From Shinella sp. SUS2 (lineage in GTDB: Bacteria; Pseudomonadota; Alphaproteobacteria; Rhizobiales; Rhizobiaceae), in NCBI RefSeq assembly GCF_001262505.1, contig NZ_KQ410732.1, forward strand, positions 364,119 to 428,118: a stretch of DNA of 64,000 nucleotides, given 5' to 3'. The notes beneath the pieces are model-generated. The model saw only the letters and a program-made list of their open reading frames with translations, did not search any database and was not told where the DNA came from. The position numbers and the translations under genes were made by a program. Below, piece after piece: positions 31,974 to 41,306 of this stretch (positions are counted from its first letter, which is position 1; each line of letters opens with the position of its first letter).

Positions 31974-33710
31974 ATGATCGAATCCGCCTTTGCGAGCCAT
32001 GACGGCGTGGAGCTTTTCTACCGTGCCTGGCCCGCCCGTTCCGGCACGGCGAAAGGCGCGATCGTGCTTTTGCACCGCGGCCATGAGCACAGCGGCCGGG
32101 TGGCGCATATCGCCGAGGAGCTCGGGCTCGACGACTTCGCCTTCTACGCGTGGGATGCGCGTGGCCATGGCCGGTCCCCCGGCGAGCGCGGCCATTCGCC
32201 GTCCTTCGCCCATTCGGTGCGCGATCTCGACTGCTTCGTCCGCCACATCCGCGAGACCGGCGGCTTTGCCATGGATCAGATCGCCGTCGTCGCCCAGAGC
32301 GTCGGTGCGGTGCTCGCTTCCACCTGGGTGCATGACTATGCGCCGGATATCCGCGCGCTGGTGCTGGCGTCGCCCGCCTTCGACGTGAAACTCTACGTAC
32401 CCTTCGCCAGGGAGGGCATCGCGCTCTGGCAGAAGCTCAAGGGCACGTTCTTCGTCAACTCCTACGTCAAGGCCCGCTTCCTGACGCACGATCCTGCGCG
32501 CATTGCTTCCTTCGAGGCCGATCCGCTGATCACCCGTCCCATCGCCTCCAACATCCTCCTGGAGCTCTACGAGGCGGCGGACCGGGTGGTCGGCGATGCG
32601 CGTGCCATCACGGTGCCGACGCAGCTTCTCGTTTCCGGCAGCGATTTCGTCGTGCGCCATGCGCCGCAGCACCGCTTCTTCGAAAATCTCGGCAGCACGA
32701 TCAAGGAGCGCCATGTGCTGCCCGGCTTCTACCACGACACGCTCGGCGAGCGGGACCGGGCCAAGGCGCTTGAAAAGGTGCGGACCTTCCTCCTCCAGCG
32801 TTTCGCCGAACCGCCCGTGGTGGCCGACCTGCGGCGTGCGCATCTTTCCGGCTACACCCGCGACGAGGCCGACCGGCTGGCGACACCCTTGTCGCTGCTC
32901 TCCCCGCGCGGGCTCTATTGGGCACTGACGCGGGGCTCGATCCGCCTCGGGAGCCTTTTTTCCAAGGGCATAGAGACGGGCGTGCGCACCGGCTTCGATT
33001 CCGGTTCCACGCTCGACTATGTCTATGAGGACGAGGCCCGCGGTCTCGGCCCCGGCGGGCGGCTGATCGACCGGCAGTTCCTCGATGCGATCGGCTGGCG
33101 CGGCATCCGCCAGCGCAAGGTCCATCTGGAAGAGCTGATCGGCAAGGCACTGGCACGCCTGAAGGCCGAGGGACGGCCGCTGCGTGTGCTCGACATCGCC
33201 GCCGGCCACGGGCGCTACGTGCTCGACGCGGTTGCGGGATCCGAAGCCAAGCCGGAGAGCATCCGCCTGCAGGACTATTCGCCGATCAACGTGGACAAGG
33301 GCGCGGCGCTGATCGCCGAGCGCGACCTGAGGGAGGTGGCGGAATTCCACCGGGCCGATGCCTTCGACACCGAAGGGCTTGCCGCGATCACCCCGCAGCC
33401 GACGCTCGCGATCGTCTCCGGCCTCTACGAGCTCTTCCCGGACAATGCCCTGATCGAGGCCTCGCTGGCCGGGCTCGCCCGGGCGATGGAGCCGGGGGCG
33501 CTGCTCCTCTATACCGGCCAGCCCTGGCATCCGCAGCTCGAGATGATCGCCCGGGCGCTGACCTCGCATCGCGGCGGCGAGGCGTGGATCATGCGGCGGC
33601 GCACCCAGCAGGAAATGGACCAGCTGGTGGCCGCGGCGGGTTTCCGCAAGGTCGAGCAACGCATCGACAAGTGGGGCATCTTCACCGTCTCGCTGGCCGA
33701 GCGTATCTGA
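31974..33710 (+). CDS. YnbC-like alpha/beta hydrolase-methyltransferase fusion
   Basis: 578 residues, the length of E. coli YnbC. Residues ~1-290 are a monoglyceride-lipase-like alpha/beta hydrolase: oxyanion region VLLHRGHEHSGR, DARGHGRSPGERGHS and a nucleophile elbow AQSVGA near Ser108 (first Gly of GxSxG is Ala). Residues ~390-578 are a class I SAM-dependent methyltransferase with motif I VLDIAAGHGRYVLDAV near 403-418. It heads a tight run with phosphatase, PlsC and CdsA genes. Acting on lipid acyl or head groups is inferred from the neighbourhood; the reaction is unknown. Confidence 0.85.
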   Translation: MIESAFASHDGVELFYRAWPARSGTAKGAIVLLHRGHEHSGRVAHIAEELGLDDFAFYAWDARGHGRSPGERGHSPSFAHSVRDLDCFVRHIRETGGFAMDQIAVVAQSVGAVLASTWVHDYAPDIRALVLASPAFDVKLYVPFAREGIALWQKLKGTFFVNSYVKARFLTHDPARIASFEADPLITRPIASNILLELYEAADRVVGDARAITVPTQLLVSGSDFVVRHAPQHRFFENLGSTIKERHVLPGFYHDTLGERDRAKALEKVRTFLLQRFAEPPVVADLRRAHLSGYTRDEADRLATPLSLLSPRGLYWALTRGSIRLGSLFSKGIETGVRTGFDSGSTLDYVYEDEARGLGPGGRLIDRQFLDAIGWRGIRQRKVHLEELIGKALARLKAEGRPLRVLDIAAGHGRYVLDAVAGSEAKPESIRLQDYSPINVDKGAALIAERDLREVAEFHRADAFDTEGLAAITPQPTLAIVSGLYELFPDNALIEASLAGLARAMEPGALLLYTGQPWHPQLEMIARALTSHRGGEAWIMRRRTQQEMDQLVAAAGFRKVEQRIDKWGIFTVSLAERI

Positions 33711-33717
33711 GGCGATC

Positions 33718-35052
33718 ATGGGGGAGGGCGTCGCATCTGTCGTTGCCGTCGATCGCCGCGCGGTTTTTCGCGCTGCGGCGCTGTGGCTCGCCTTCCTGGC
33801 ACCGTTCTTCTACCTGACCTACGGTTTCTCCAACTGGCTGGCCGCGCAGCAGGCGGATGTGCCGAATCTCGCTTTCGGCTGGGAGCGGCACATCCCCTTC
33901 CTCGCCTGGACGATCCTGCCCTATTGGTCGATCAACGCCTTTTATGCGCTCTCGCTCTTCGTCAACGAGACGCCGGCGGAGGTCGGCCGGCTGGCGCGGC
34001 GTTATCTTACGGCGCAGGTCGTCGCCGTCCTCTGCTTCATCGCCTTTCCGCTACAGGCGATCTTCGTGCGGCCGGAGACGCAGGGGCTGCCGGGTTTCCT
34101 GTTCGACGTGCTCGGCGGCTTCGACAAGCCGTTCAACCAGGCGCCCTCGCTGCATATCGCCCTGCTGGTGATCATCTGGGAACATTGGCGCCTGCGGTTG
34201 CGCGGAGCGATGCTGGCGATCTGGCATGGCTGGAGTTTCCTGATCGGCATCTCCGTTCTCACGACCTGGCAGCATCACAGCATCGATATTCCGACCGGCG
34301 CGCTGCTCGGCCTTTTCGCCCTCTGGCTCTTCCCGGCCGGCCGGCCGTCGCCGCTGGCAGGGTTCCGCCTGACGCTCGATACGAAGGCGCGGCGACTCGC
34401 CGTCTGTTATGCCGCCGGCGCGCTCGTTTTCCTGTTCCTCGCCGTGTGGACGACGTTCGATTCAGGGGCGGGCCTGCTGCTGCTCTGGCCGGCACTTGCG
34501 CTCGCCCTCGTCGCGCTCGCCTATGCCGGTGCGGGGCCGGATGTGTTCCAGAAGCGGGCCGATGGCCACATCAGCCTGGCGAGCCGCTGGCTGCTGATGC
34601 CTTACAGGCTGGGCGTGCGGGCGAATGTCTGGTGGTGGACACGGCGCCTGCCCGATGCCGTCGAGATCGCCGACGGCGTTTTCCTCGGCCGGGTGCCGTC
34701 GCAACGCTCACTTTCCACTTATGCCGCCGTTGTGGATATGACGGCGGAAAGGCCGGGCCTTGTCGTTCCCGGCCTTTCCTGGCGTGCTTTCCCGACGCTC
34801 GACCTGCTGCCCGTCTCCGCCGCCCGGATCCGCGAGGCGGCGCTCGCCGTCGAGGAGGCGGGGCGGCATGGGCCGGTCCTTGTCTGCTGCGCGCTCGGCT
34901 TCCAGCGCAGCGCGCTCGTCGCTGCCTGTATCCTGATGCGGACCGGCTTTGCCACCACGGCAGCGGCGGCGGTCGCCCAGATCCGGGCGAAGGGTCGGCC
35001 GGTGCATCTTGCGCTGGAAACCTATGCCGCGATCGAGGAGGCGGCGCGATGA
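33718..35052 (+). CDS. YnbD-like PAP2 / dual-specificity phosphatase fusion membrane protein
   Basis: 444 residues. The N-terminal ~300 residues hold about eight hydrophobic segments and a PAP2 (lipid phosphate phosphatase) core: APSLHIALL near residue 142 and TTWQHHSIDIPTGALLG near 181. The C-terminal ~140 residues are a cytoplasmic dual-specificity phosphatase with the Cys-x5-Arg loop in VCCALGFQRSA near 388-398 (the usual HC is CC). It matches YnbD. It may dephosphorylate a lipid phosphate made by the neighbouring CdsA/YnbA-like enzymes, analogous to PgpP/PTPMT1, but this is inference. Overlaps the next gene by four bases. Confidence 0.86.
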   Translation: MGEGVASVVAVDRRAVFRAAALWLAFLAPFFYLTYGFSNWLAAQQADVPNLAFGWERHIPFLAWTILPYWSINAFYALSLFVNETPAEVGRLARRYLTAQVVAVLCFIAFPLQAIFVRPETQGLPGFLFDVLGGFDKPFNQAPSLHIALLVIIWEHWRLRLRGAMLAIWHGWSFLIGISVLTTWQHHSIDIPTGALLGLFALWLFPAGRPSPLAGFRLTLDTKARRLAVCYAAGALVFLFLAVWTTFDSGAGLLLLWPALALALVALAYAGAGPDVFQKRADGHISLASRWLLMPYRLGVRANVWWWTRRLPDAVEIADGVFLGRVPSQRSLSTYAAVVDMTAERPGLVVPGLSWRAFPTLDLLPVSAARIREAALAVEEAGRHGPVLVCCALGFQRSALVAACILMRTGFATTAAAAVAQIRAKGRPVHLALETYAAIEEAAR

Positions 35053-35486
35053 CGGACTGGCAGACGGTTGTTGCGGATACCGTCCGGCGCCTTCAGCGCA
35101 ACGGCCTTGCCGGCGGGGCAACGGCTTTGCTGATCCTCGCCGTGGCGCCGCCGACGGCCGGCGCCCATGGATTTACCGGGCCGCTCGCCTGGGGGCTGCT
35201 GCTCGCCTTCTGCCTCGTGCCGCTGGCACTTTCGGTGCATCTTCTGTTCGACGCCGCGCTCTTCCGGCTCGCCGCCTCCCATGACGGGGAAACGACAGGG
35301 CTTGCTGCCATCGACGACGTGCTGGCGCGCATGGGGCTTCGCGCCAGGGGGAGCGTTTCGGCAACGCTGCGGGAGCGTCTGCAGGGATGCCGGCGGCTCC
35401 TCTGGCTGCAGCGGATCGCATTGCTGATCGCCATCACACTCTACTTCGTCCTGCTCCTCGACGGGATGGAGGGAGGCGGGGCATGA
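35049..35486 (+). CDS. Hypothetical small inner-membrane protein of the lipid cluster
   Basis: 145 residues, ATG overlapping the previous stop (ATGA). Three hydrophobic segments are predicted at about residues 22-38, 46-66 and 120-136, with a basic amphipathic loop between (LRARGSVSATLRERLQGCRR). I recognise no family. Because start and stop overlap both neighbours (phosphatase and PlsC), it is surely translated with them and may be a subunit or scaffold of the lipid enzymes. It has no counterpart in the E. coli ynbABCD set. Confidence 0.75.
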   Translation: MTDWQTVVADTVRRLQRNGLAGGATALLILAVAPPTAGAHGFTGPLAWGLLLAFCLVPLALSVHLLFDAALFRLAASHDGETTGLAAIDDVLARMGLRARGSVSATLRERLQGCRRLLWLQRIALLIAITLYFVLLLDGMEGGGA

Positions 35487-36136
35487 GCGTGAGCGGTGTA
35501 TCGCTTTTGCAGAGCGTGTCCGGGGCGGCGCTTGCGGGGCTTTCGCGGGCGGTCACCGGCGTGCGGCCGATCTGGGCGGGCTCGGCGCCCTATGGCCGGC
35601 AGCGCATCTATTTCGCCAATCATGCAAGCCACGGCGATTTCATCCTGATCTCCACCTGCCTGCCCTTTGCCGAACGACGCCGAACCGCCGCGGTCGCAGG
35701 GGCGGACTACTGGAATGCCGGCCCGGTCCGCCGCTTCATTTCCGGCAAGATGCTGCGCACGGTGCTCGTGGAGCGCAACTGGGTGGAACGCACCGCCGAC
35801 CCGATGCAGGTGATGCTCGCCGCCCTGGACAAGGGGCAATCCCTGATCTTCTTCCCCGAGGGCACGCGCAACATGACAGAGGAGCCGCTGCTGCGCTTCC
35901 GCTCGGGCCTCTACAATCTTGCGGCGCTTCGGCCGGATATCGAACTGGTACCCTGCTGGATCGAGAACATGTCGCGTGTTCTGCCGAAGGGCGCGCTCCT
36001 GCCGGTTCCGCTGCTCTGCCGCGTCGTCTTCGGCGCCCCGCTGGTGCTTCAGGTGGGCGAGGAGCGGAAAGTTTTCCTTGATCGCGCCCGCGAAGCGCTT
36101 CTCGCCCTTGCGCCCCGAAAGGATGGAACCCGTTGA
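35483..36136 (+). CDS. PlsC-like 1-acyl-glycerol-3-phosphate acyltransferase
   Basis: 217 residues. The acyltransferase block I is FANHASHGDFI near residue 45 (NH-x4-D), block II/III is FFPEGTRN near 124, both as in PlsC lysophosphatidate acyltransferases. A weakly hydrophobic N terminus may associate with the membrane. It would acylate a lysophospholipid or glycerol phosphate, feeding phosphatidate to the CdsA-like enzyme encoded next with overlapping codons (TGATG). Confidence 0.88.
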   Translation: MSVSGVSLLQSVSGAALAGLSRAVTGVRPIWAGSAPYGRQRIYFANHASHGDFILISTCLPFAERRRTAAVAGADYWNAGPVRRFISGKMLRTVLVERNWVERTADPMQVMLAALDKGQSLIFFPEGTRNMTEEPLLRFRSGLYNLAALRPDIELVPCWIENMSRVLPKGALLPVPLLCRVVFGAPLVLQVGEERKVFLDRAREALLALAPRKDGTR

Positions 36137-37065
36137 TGAGCGACGACACGCGTCTTTTCCTCGGCCTCGTCTCCGTGCTCGTCATTGCGAGCCTTGTTGC
36201 GGGCGTGCTCTCCTGGCGCAGTGAAAAGCCGCTGCCGGCGACGCTCGAAAACCTCAATGCACGCATCAAGGCCTGGTGGATCATGGTCGCGGGTATCAGC
36301 GTCGCCTTCCTGTTCGGCACGGGCGGCGTGATCCTGCTCTTCGCCTTCGTTTCCTTCGCGGCGCTGCGCGAATACGTCACGCTTACCAACACCCGCCATG
36401 CCGATCGGTGGACGCTGCTCGGCATGTTCCTGATCATCGTGCCGACGCAGTATTACCTGATCTGGATCGACTGGTACGGACTCTATTCGATCTTCATCCC
36501 CGTCTACTGCTTCCTCGCCATGCCGGCGCTGACGGCCCTGCGTGGCGACACGTCCCGTTTCCTCGAACGGGTCAGCGAACAGCAATGGGGCATCATGCTC
36601 TCGGTCTACTGCATCAGCCATGTGCCGGCGCTGGTGACGCTGCCCATTCCCGGCAACGAGGGCCGGGGCCTGCTGCTCATCGCCTTCCTCATCGCTACCG
36701 TGCAGGGCAGCGACGTGCTGCAGTACATTTTTGGGAAGCTTTTCGGCCGGCACAAGGTCGCGCCGAGCATCTCGCCGTCAAAGACCTGGGAGGGGCTGAT
36801 CGGCGGCATTGGCAGCGCCTCGCTGCTCGGGGCCGGGCTCTACTGGCTGACGCCGTTCTCGCCGCTCGAAGCGGGGGCGCTCGCCGCGCTCGCCTGCATC
36901 ATGGGCTTCTTCGGCGGCCTCGTCGCTTCCGCCATCAAGCGCGACCGCGGGGTGAAGGACTGGGGCCACATGATCGAGGGCCATGGCGGCATGCTCGACC
37001 GCGCCGACAGCCTCGTCTTCGCCGCGCCGGTCTTCTTCCACATTGTCCGGTACGCGTGGACCTGA
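36136..37065 (+). CDS. CdsA/YnbB-like phosphatidate cytidylyltransferase
   Basis: 309 residues with about eight membrane helices. The CdsA signature is complete near the C terminus: IKRDRGVKDWGHMIEGHGGMLDRADS split around residues 272-298, with SPSKTWEGLIGG near 214 as the substrate-binding loop. It should make CDP-diacylglycerol from phosphatidate and CTP. Within the YnbABCD-like set it would supply the CDP-lipid used by the CDP-alcohol phosphotransferase encoded at 31258. The TTG at 36133 is in frame but ATG at 36136 is the natural start. Confidence 0.9.
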   Translation: MSDDTRLFLGLVSVLVIASLVAGVLSWRSEKPLPATLENLNARIKAWWIMVAGISVAFLFGTGGVILLFAFVSFAALREYVTLTNTRHADRWTLLGMFLIIVPTQYYLIWIDWYGLYSIFIPVYCFLAMPALTALRGDTSRFLERVSEQQWGIMLSVYCISHVPALVTLPIPGNEGRGLLLIAFLIATVQGSDVLQYIFGKLFGRHKVAPSISPSKTWEGLIGGIGSASLLGAGLYWLTPFSPLEAGALAALACIMGFFGGLVASAIKRDRGVKDWGHMIEGHGGMLDRADSLVFAAPVFFHIVRYAWT

Positions 37066-37074
37066 AACGATCCC

Positions 37075-37108
37075 GGCAAAAGGGCGCGGCGGTTACCGCC
37101 GTTTTGCC
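37075..37108. terminator. Bidirectional terminator between convergent cdsA-like and nitrilase genes
   Basis: GGCAAAA pairs with TTTTGCC around an inner GGCGG-TTA-CCGCC hairpin. It has an A-run on one side and a T-run on the other, so it can end transcription from both directions. It overlaps the last codons of the nitrilase gene on the minus strand. Confidence 0.6.
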
Positions 37109-38004
37109 ATAGGGGTCATCGGGCCGAGGCTGTCGAGATAGGCCGAGGCGCCGCCGTTCTCATAGGTGCCGAAGGCGACATTGCGTTCGCGGTAGGATTT
37201 CAGCACCTGGCCGAGCCCGTTGGCGCCTTCGGCGCGCACCTGGCGCACCAGGCCGAGATCGACATTGATCGGAAAGATTTCCGCGACCTGCCCGCACTGG
37301 TGCACGACATTGCCTGTCGGGTCGGCGACCAGCGAACGGCCGACGCCGCCGGCATCGAGCCCGTTCACGTCGATCACGTAGCAGGAGAACATCACTGCCG
37401 TGGCCTGCACGATGGCCAGCTCGGCCTTGCGGTCGGTCGTGCCCGTGAGGACAGGATGGAGGAGCACTTCCACGCCTGCCGAGGTCAGCGTGCGCGTCGT
37501 TTCCGGGAACCAGATATCGTAGCAGATGGACAGGCCGAAGCGGCCGACATCGGGCACGTCGAAGATCAGGAAGTCGGTACCACCCGTGACCCCGGCCTCG
37601 AAAGGCATGAAGGGGAACATCTTGTCGTAGCGCCCGACGATCTCCCCATCCGGGTTGATCACGATGGAATGGTTGTAGGTCCGACCTTCGCGGTGCACGA
37701 AGTAGCTGCCCGGTATGATCCAGACACGGTGCTTGGCGGCAAGCGCCTGGAAGGCGGCTTCGTCGACGGCAGGATCCTCCGCCGCGCAGGCATGCAGCGG
37801 CCCGTGCATGGCGAGTTCCGAAAAGACGATCATGTCGGTGCCCGGATAGAGCGCCATGGTCTTTTCCACCTGGATCGTCATGGCCGGAATGTTGCGGCCG
37901 CCGATCGGCACCGGCATCTGGATGCCGGATATCAGGAAACGGGAATTGTCCCGCCGGCCGCCGGACGGCAGCATTGCATTGGCTTCGAGGGAAGAGGCTG
38001 ACAT
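37093..38004 (-). CDS. Carbon-nitrogen hydrolase (nitrilase superfamily amidase)
   Basis: 303 residues. The catalytic triad of the nitrilase family is visible: Glu63 in VFSELAMHG, Lys128 in GRYDKMFPF and Cys161 in LSICYDIWFPE. It hydrolyses an amide or nitrile; the branch resembles aliphatic amidases/N-carbamoyl hydrolases, but the substrate is open. It is transcribed with the Lrp-type gene just upstream (20-base gap) and opposite to the arginine-type operon. With the ATP-grasp ligase in that operon it could be the hydrolase that undoes an amide made earlier in the pathway. Confidence 0.86.
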   Translation of the reverse strand: MSASSLEANAMLPSGGRRDNSRFLISGIQMPVPIGGRNIPAMTIQVEKTMALYPGTDMIVFSELAMHGPLHACAAEDPAVDEAAFQALAAKHRVWIIPGSYFVHREGRTYNHSIVINPDGEIVGRYDKMFPFMPFEAGVTGGTDFLIFDVPDVGRFGLSICYDIWFPETTRTLTSAGVEVLLHPVLTGTTDRKAELAIVQATAVMFSCYVIDVNGLDAGGVGRSLVADPTGNVVHQCGQVAEIFPINVDLGLVRQVRAEGANGLGQVLKSYRERNVAFGTYENGGASAYLDSLGPMTPMAKRR

Positions 38005-38024
38005 GGGGGACGATCTCGCTTGAA

Positions 38025-38567
38025 CTACTTGCCCGTGCGCGCGGCCGGCCGCGTCGTCACGCCGCGCGGCGAGGGCGACACCAGGTCGTCGAAGGCCACG
38101 CCGCGGTAGGGCTTGCTGGATTTCAGCACGATATAGCTGGAAAGATTGCCGATCTTGGGGCCGAGCCGCAAAAGCTCGTCCGACAGCATCTGGTAGGAGG
38201 CGATGTCGGGGCAGACGAAGCGCACGAGATAATCGATCGGGCCGCTGACCTTGGTGCATTCCACCACGTAGCGCATGTCCTCGACCATCTGTTCGAAGAT
38301 CTGGAAATCCTCGAGCCCGTGGCTGTTCAGGGTGACCGCGGCGATGACGTCCACATGCCGGCACACTTTTGCTAGGTCGATGCTGGCATGGTAGCTGTTG
38401 ATGACGCCGGCCTTCTCCAGCCGCTTCACCCGCTGCAGGCAGGGGCTTGGCGATAGCCCCACCTCATCGGCCAGTTCCTGGTTGGTCATGCGTGCATTGG
38501 CCTGCAGACAGGCCAGAATCCGCAAGTCGATCTGATCGAGCCGGATCGACCCGTCTTCGTCCTTCAT
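38025..38567 (-). CDS. Lrp/AsnC family transcriptional regulator
   Basis: 180 residues. N-terminal helix-turn-helix LDQIDLRILACLQANARMTNQELADEVGLSP (in parts) with CLQRVKRLEKAGVI, and a C-terminal RAM ligand-binding domain (VVECTKVSGPIDYLVRFVCPDIASYQ). It is about 20 residues longer than the usual Lrp protein because of a tail after the RAM domain. It is divergent from the amino-acid permease gene, which strongly suggests it senses the amino acid taken up, probably arginine or a relative, and controls the long operon at 38847-51520. Confidence 0.92.
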   Translation of the reverse strand: MKDEDGSIRLDQIDLRILACLQANARMTNQELADEVGLSPSPCLQRVKRLEKAGVINSYHASIDLAKVCRHVDVIAAVTLNSHGLEDFQIFEQMVEDMRYVVECTKVSGPIDYLVRFVCPDIASYQMLSDELLRLGPKIGNLSSYIVLKSSKPYRGVAFDDLVSPSPRGVTTRPAARTGK

Positions 38568-38846
38568 TCATTCGCCCCCTGCTGCACGGACCGGGCCATG
38601 CTGTCTCATGATGAGCGTGGCCTGGCGGCCCTGGCCATATGGATACTTTTGGCCCGACCCTGTCAAGCTGGCCCCCGTGCGCGCATTTTCCGGCCGGCAA
38701 ACCTTGCTCCGGCCACGCGATAAAAACTGTCGCCAGGGATGGGCCAGGCAGCAGCAAGTGTCGGAAGAGGATCGAAATACGGCAGCCCCTTTGCCGCATC
38801 CGCCGCTACAGTTCTGGCATGTGAGGAGACATCGGAGGGGAGGACG
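38568..38846. promoter_or_regulatory. Divergent promoter region between lrp-like and permease genes
   Basis: A 279-base gap holding the two divergent promoters. A GATAAAAAC stretch around 38720 is the only AT-rich patch on the permease side. No classical Lrp-type operator can be named by eye. A strong GAGGGGAGGACG ribosome site ends the region before the permease ATG at 38847. Confidence 0.4.
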
Positions 38847-40340
38847 ATGGCATCATCTATCTTTGAGCAGATCACGCGCAAGAAGCCGGTCGATCGGCTT
38901 GTAGCGGATACGTCGGGCGGGGGCGACGGGCATGGCCATCTCGGCCGCTCGATCACGCTGTTCCAGTTGATCATGTTCGGCGTTGGCGCGACGATCGGCA
39001 CGGGTATCTTCTTCGTGCTGAGCGAGCAGGTGCCGGTGGCAGGCCCCGCCGTCGTCATTGCTTTCGTCATCGCGGCGGTCGCGGCCGGGCTTTCGGCGCT
39101 CTGCTATGCGGAGATGAGTTCGATGATCCCGGTCTCGGGTTCGTCCTATTCCTACGCCTATGCGACGCTCGGCGAGGGCATCGCCTTCTTCGTCGCCGCC
39201 TGCCTGGTGCTGGAATACGGCATTTCCGCTGCCGCGGTGGCGGTGGGCTGGGCGGAGTATGTCGAAAAGCTGCTCGCCAACGTCACCGGCATCGTGCTGC
39301 CGGGCTGGATGATCAAGGGGCCGATCACCGTCGTCGACGGCGACCATCCCTTCGCCATGGCCTTCTTCGCCGAAGGTTCCGGCCTCATCAACCTGCCGGC
39401 CGTCATCCTCGTCATGCTCTGCTGCGTCCTGCTTTTGCGCGGCGCCAAGGAATCGGCGCGCGCCAACGCCATCATGGTGCTGGTCAAGCTCGCCGTGCTC
39501 ACGCTCTTCATCGTCATTGCCGGCAGTGCCTTCAACAGCGCCAATTTCACGCCCTTCTTCAACGAGAGCGGTTTTGGCGGCGTGCAGGCGGCGGCGGCGT
39601 CGATCTTCTTCACCTTCGTCGGCCTCGATGCCGTCTCGACGGCGGGTGAGGAAGTGGTCAATCCGCGGCGCAACCTGCCGATCGCCATCATCTCGGCGCT
39701 CGTCATCGTCACCGCCTTCTATGTGCTCGTCGCCTTCGCCGCGCTCGGCGTGCAGCCGGCAAGCGCCTTCGAGGGACAGGAAGCGGGCCTTGCCACGATC
39801 CTGCAGAACATCACCGGCTCCACCTGGCCGGCGAATCTTCTGGCCGCCGGCGCCGTCATCTCGATCTTCTCGGTGACGCTGATCGTGCTCTACGGCCAGT
39901 CGCGCATCCTCTTCGCGGTGTCGCGCGACGGCCTTCTGCCCTCGATCTTCCACCGGGTCGATCCGCGCAGCATGACGCCGGTCGCCTGCACGATCATCGT
40001 CGCCGTCTTCGTCTCGCTGATCGCCGCCTTCGTGCCGTCTGGCCTGCTCTGGGACCTGACGAGCATGGGCACGCTCACCGCCTTCACGGTGGTGTCGGCC
40101 GGCGTGCTGATCCTGCGTTACACGCAACCGGACATGCCGCGTGGCTACCGAGTGCCCTTCGGGCCGGTCCTGCCGGTCCTGTCCATCGCCGCCTGCCTCT
40201 ATCTCATCTTCAAGCTGAGCTGGATGGTCTATGCCATCACCGGCGTCTGGGTGGGGATCGCCGCCCTCGTCTATTTCGGCTACTCCGCCCGCAATTCGCG
40301 GCTCGAAAAGCCTGAAGGTCTCGGCGAGGCGGCGGAATGA
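38847..40340 (+). CDS. APC-superfamily amino acid permease (CAT/YfnA type)
   Basis: 497 residues, 12 or more membrane helices. Opening GRSITLFQLIMFGVGATIGTGIFF is the conserved first-helix motif of APC permeases (GxGIGTGIF), followed by AGPAVVIAFVIAAVAAGLSALCYAE. Sequence style resembles cationic amino acid transporters. First gene of the arginine-type operon; it overlaps the UspA gene by four bases. Likely imports arginine or another basic amino acid, inferred from the enzymes downstream. Confidence 0.9.
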   Translation: MASSIFEQITRKKPVDRLVADTSGGGDGHGHLGRSITLFQLIMFGVGATIGTGIFFVLSEQVPVAGPAVVIAFVIAAVAAGLSALCYAEMSSMIPVSGSSYSYAYATLGEGIAFFVAACLVLEYGISAAAVAVGWAEYVEKLLANVTGIVLPGWMIKGPITVVDGDHPFAMAFFAEGSGLINLPAVILVMLCCVLLLRGAKESARANAIMVLVKLAVLTLFIVIAGSAFNSANFTPFFNESGFGGVQAAAASIFFTFVGLDAVSTAGEEVVNPRRNLPIAIISALVIVTAFYVLVAFAALGVQPASAFEGQEAGLATILQNITGSTWPANLLAAGAVISIFSVTLIVLYGQSRILFAVSRDGLLPSIFHRVDPRSMTPVACTIIVAVFVSLIAAFVPSGLLWDLTSMGTLTAFTVVSAGVLILRYTQPDMPRGYRVPFGPVLPVLSIAACLYLIFKLSWMVYAITGVWVGIAALVYFGYSARNSRLEKPEGLGEAAE

Positions 40341-41209
40341 AGATCCTCGTCGGACTTTCCGCCGACCAGGGCGGGCAGGAGGCGCTCGCGCTCGGCGCGG
40401 TGCTGGCCCGCTCCTGCAAGGCCTCGCTCGTCGCCTGCACGGTGACGCCCGATACCTGGGGGCATCCCTCGCCGGCACGCGTCGACGGTGAATATGGCAG
40501 CTTCCTTGCCCGGCACACCGCCACGCTGCAAGCCGAGGCGAAGGCATCGCTTCCTGCCGATGTCACGGCGGAGTTCCTTGCCGTTTCCGCCTCCTCGGCC
40601 CGCGAGGGCCTGATCCGGGCCGCCTCGGAAACCGGTGCGGACTGCCTCGTGCTCGGCTCGGCGCGCGAGGCTCCGCTGGGCCGTTTCGGCGAAGGGGGCG
40701 TTACGACGGAACTGCTGCGTTCGGCGCATCTGCCGATCATGGTGGCGCCGCACGGCTATTCGGCCGGGCCCGAGACCCGCATCCGTCGCCTCAGCGCCGC
40801 CTATTCGGGTTCGTCCTCCGCGCCCGACATCGTCGCCCGCAGTGCGGCGCTCGCCCATGACTATTCGGTGCCGCTGCGTCTCGTCACCTTCGTGGTGCGC
40901 GACAAGCAGATGTATCCGACGGGTGCCGGCTACGATGCGGAACAGTTCGTTTCCAACGTGCTGCGCGAGCAGGCGCGCGATGCGCAGACGGCCTTGCTTG
41001 CCGGGCAGGCGGGGCTCTCCGCGGAGATCGCGGATGGGGCGAGCTGGAAGGCGGCGTTCGAGTCGCTCGACTGGCAGGATGGCGAAGTTCTCGTGCTCGG
41101 CTCCAGCAAGCTCGGGCCGCTGCTGCGCGTCTTCCTCGGCTCGAATGCCCGCAAGATCGTGCACAATGCACCGGTGCCCTGCCTTATCCTGCCGCGCGGC
41201 GAAGAATAA
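40337..41209 (+). CDS. Universal stress protein family protein (tandem UspA domains)
   Basis: 290 residues made of two UspA-like domains (about 1-140 and 150-290). The first ends with VLGSAREAPLGRFGEGGVTTELLRSAHLPIMVAP cut in parts, the second with VLVLGSSKLGPLLRVFLGSNARKIVHNAPVPCLIL (in parts), both typical UspA nucleotide-binding ends. It is coupled to the permease gene by an ATGA overlap; UspA proteins next to APC permeases are thought to modulate transport, which is plausible here. Confidence 0.87.
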   Translation: MKILVGLSADQGGQEALALGAVLARSCKASLVACTVTPDTWGHPSPARVDGEYGSFLARHTATLQAEAKASLPADVTAEFLAVSASSAREGLIRAASETGADCLVLGSAREAPLGRFGEGGVTTELLRSAHLPIMVAPHGYSAGPETRIRRLSAAYSGSSSAPDIVARSAALAHDYSVPLRLVTFVVRDKQMYPTGAGYDAEQFVSNVLREQARDAQTALLAGQAGLSAEIADGASWKAAFESLDWQDGEVLVLGSSKLGPLLRVFLGSNARKIVHNAPVPCLILPRGEE

Positions 41210-41306
41210 TCGAAAAGAGGTATTTTAGCCGCTCGGACAAGTCTCGTAGAGTGCCATGTAGGGTGGGGCAAAAGACCCAGACACACGCCCCGCCGGAGGA
41301 AGAAAA

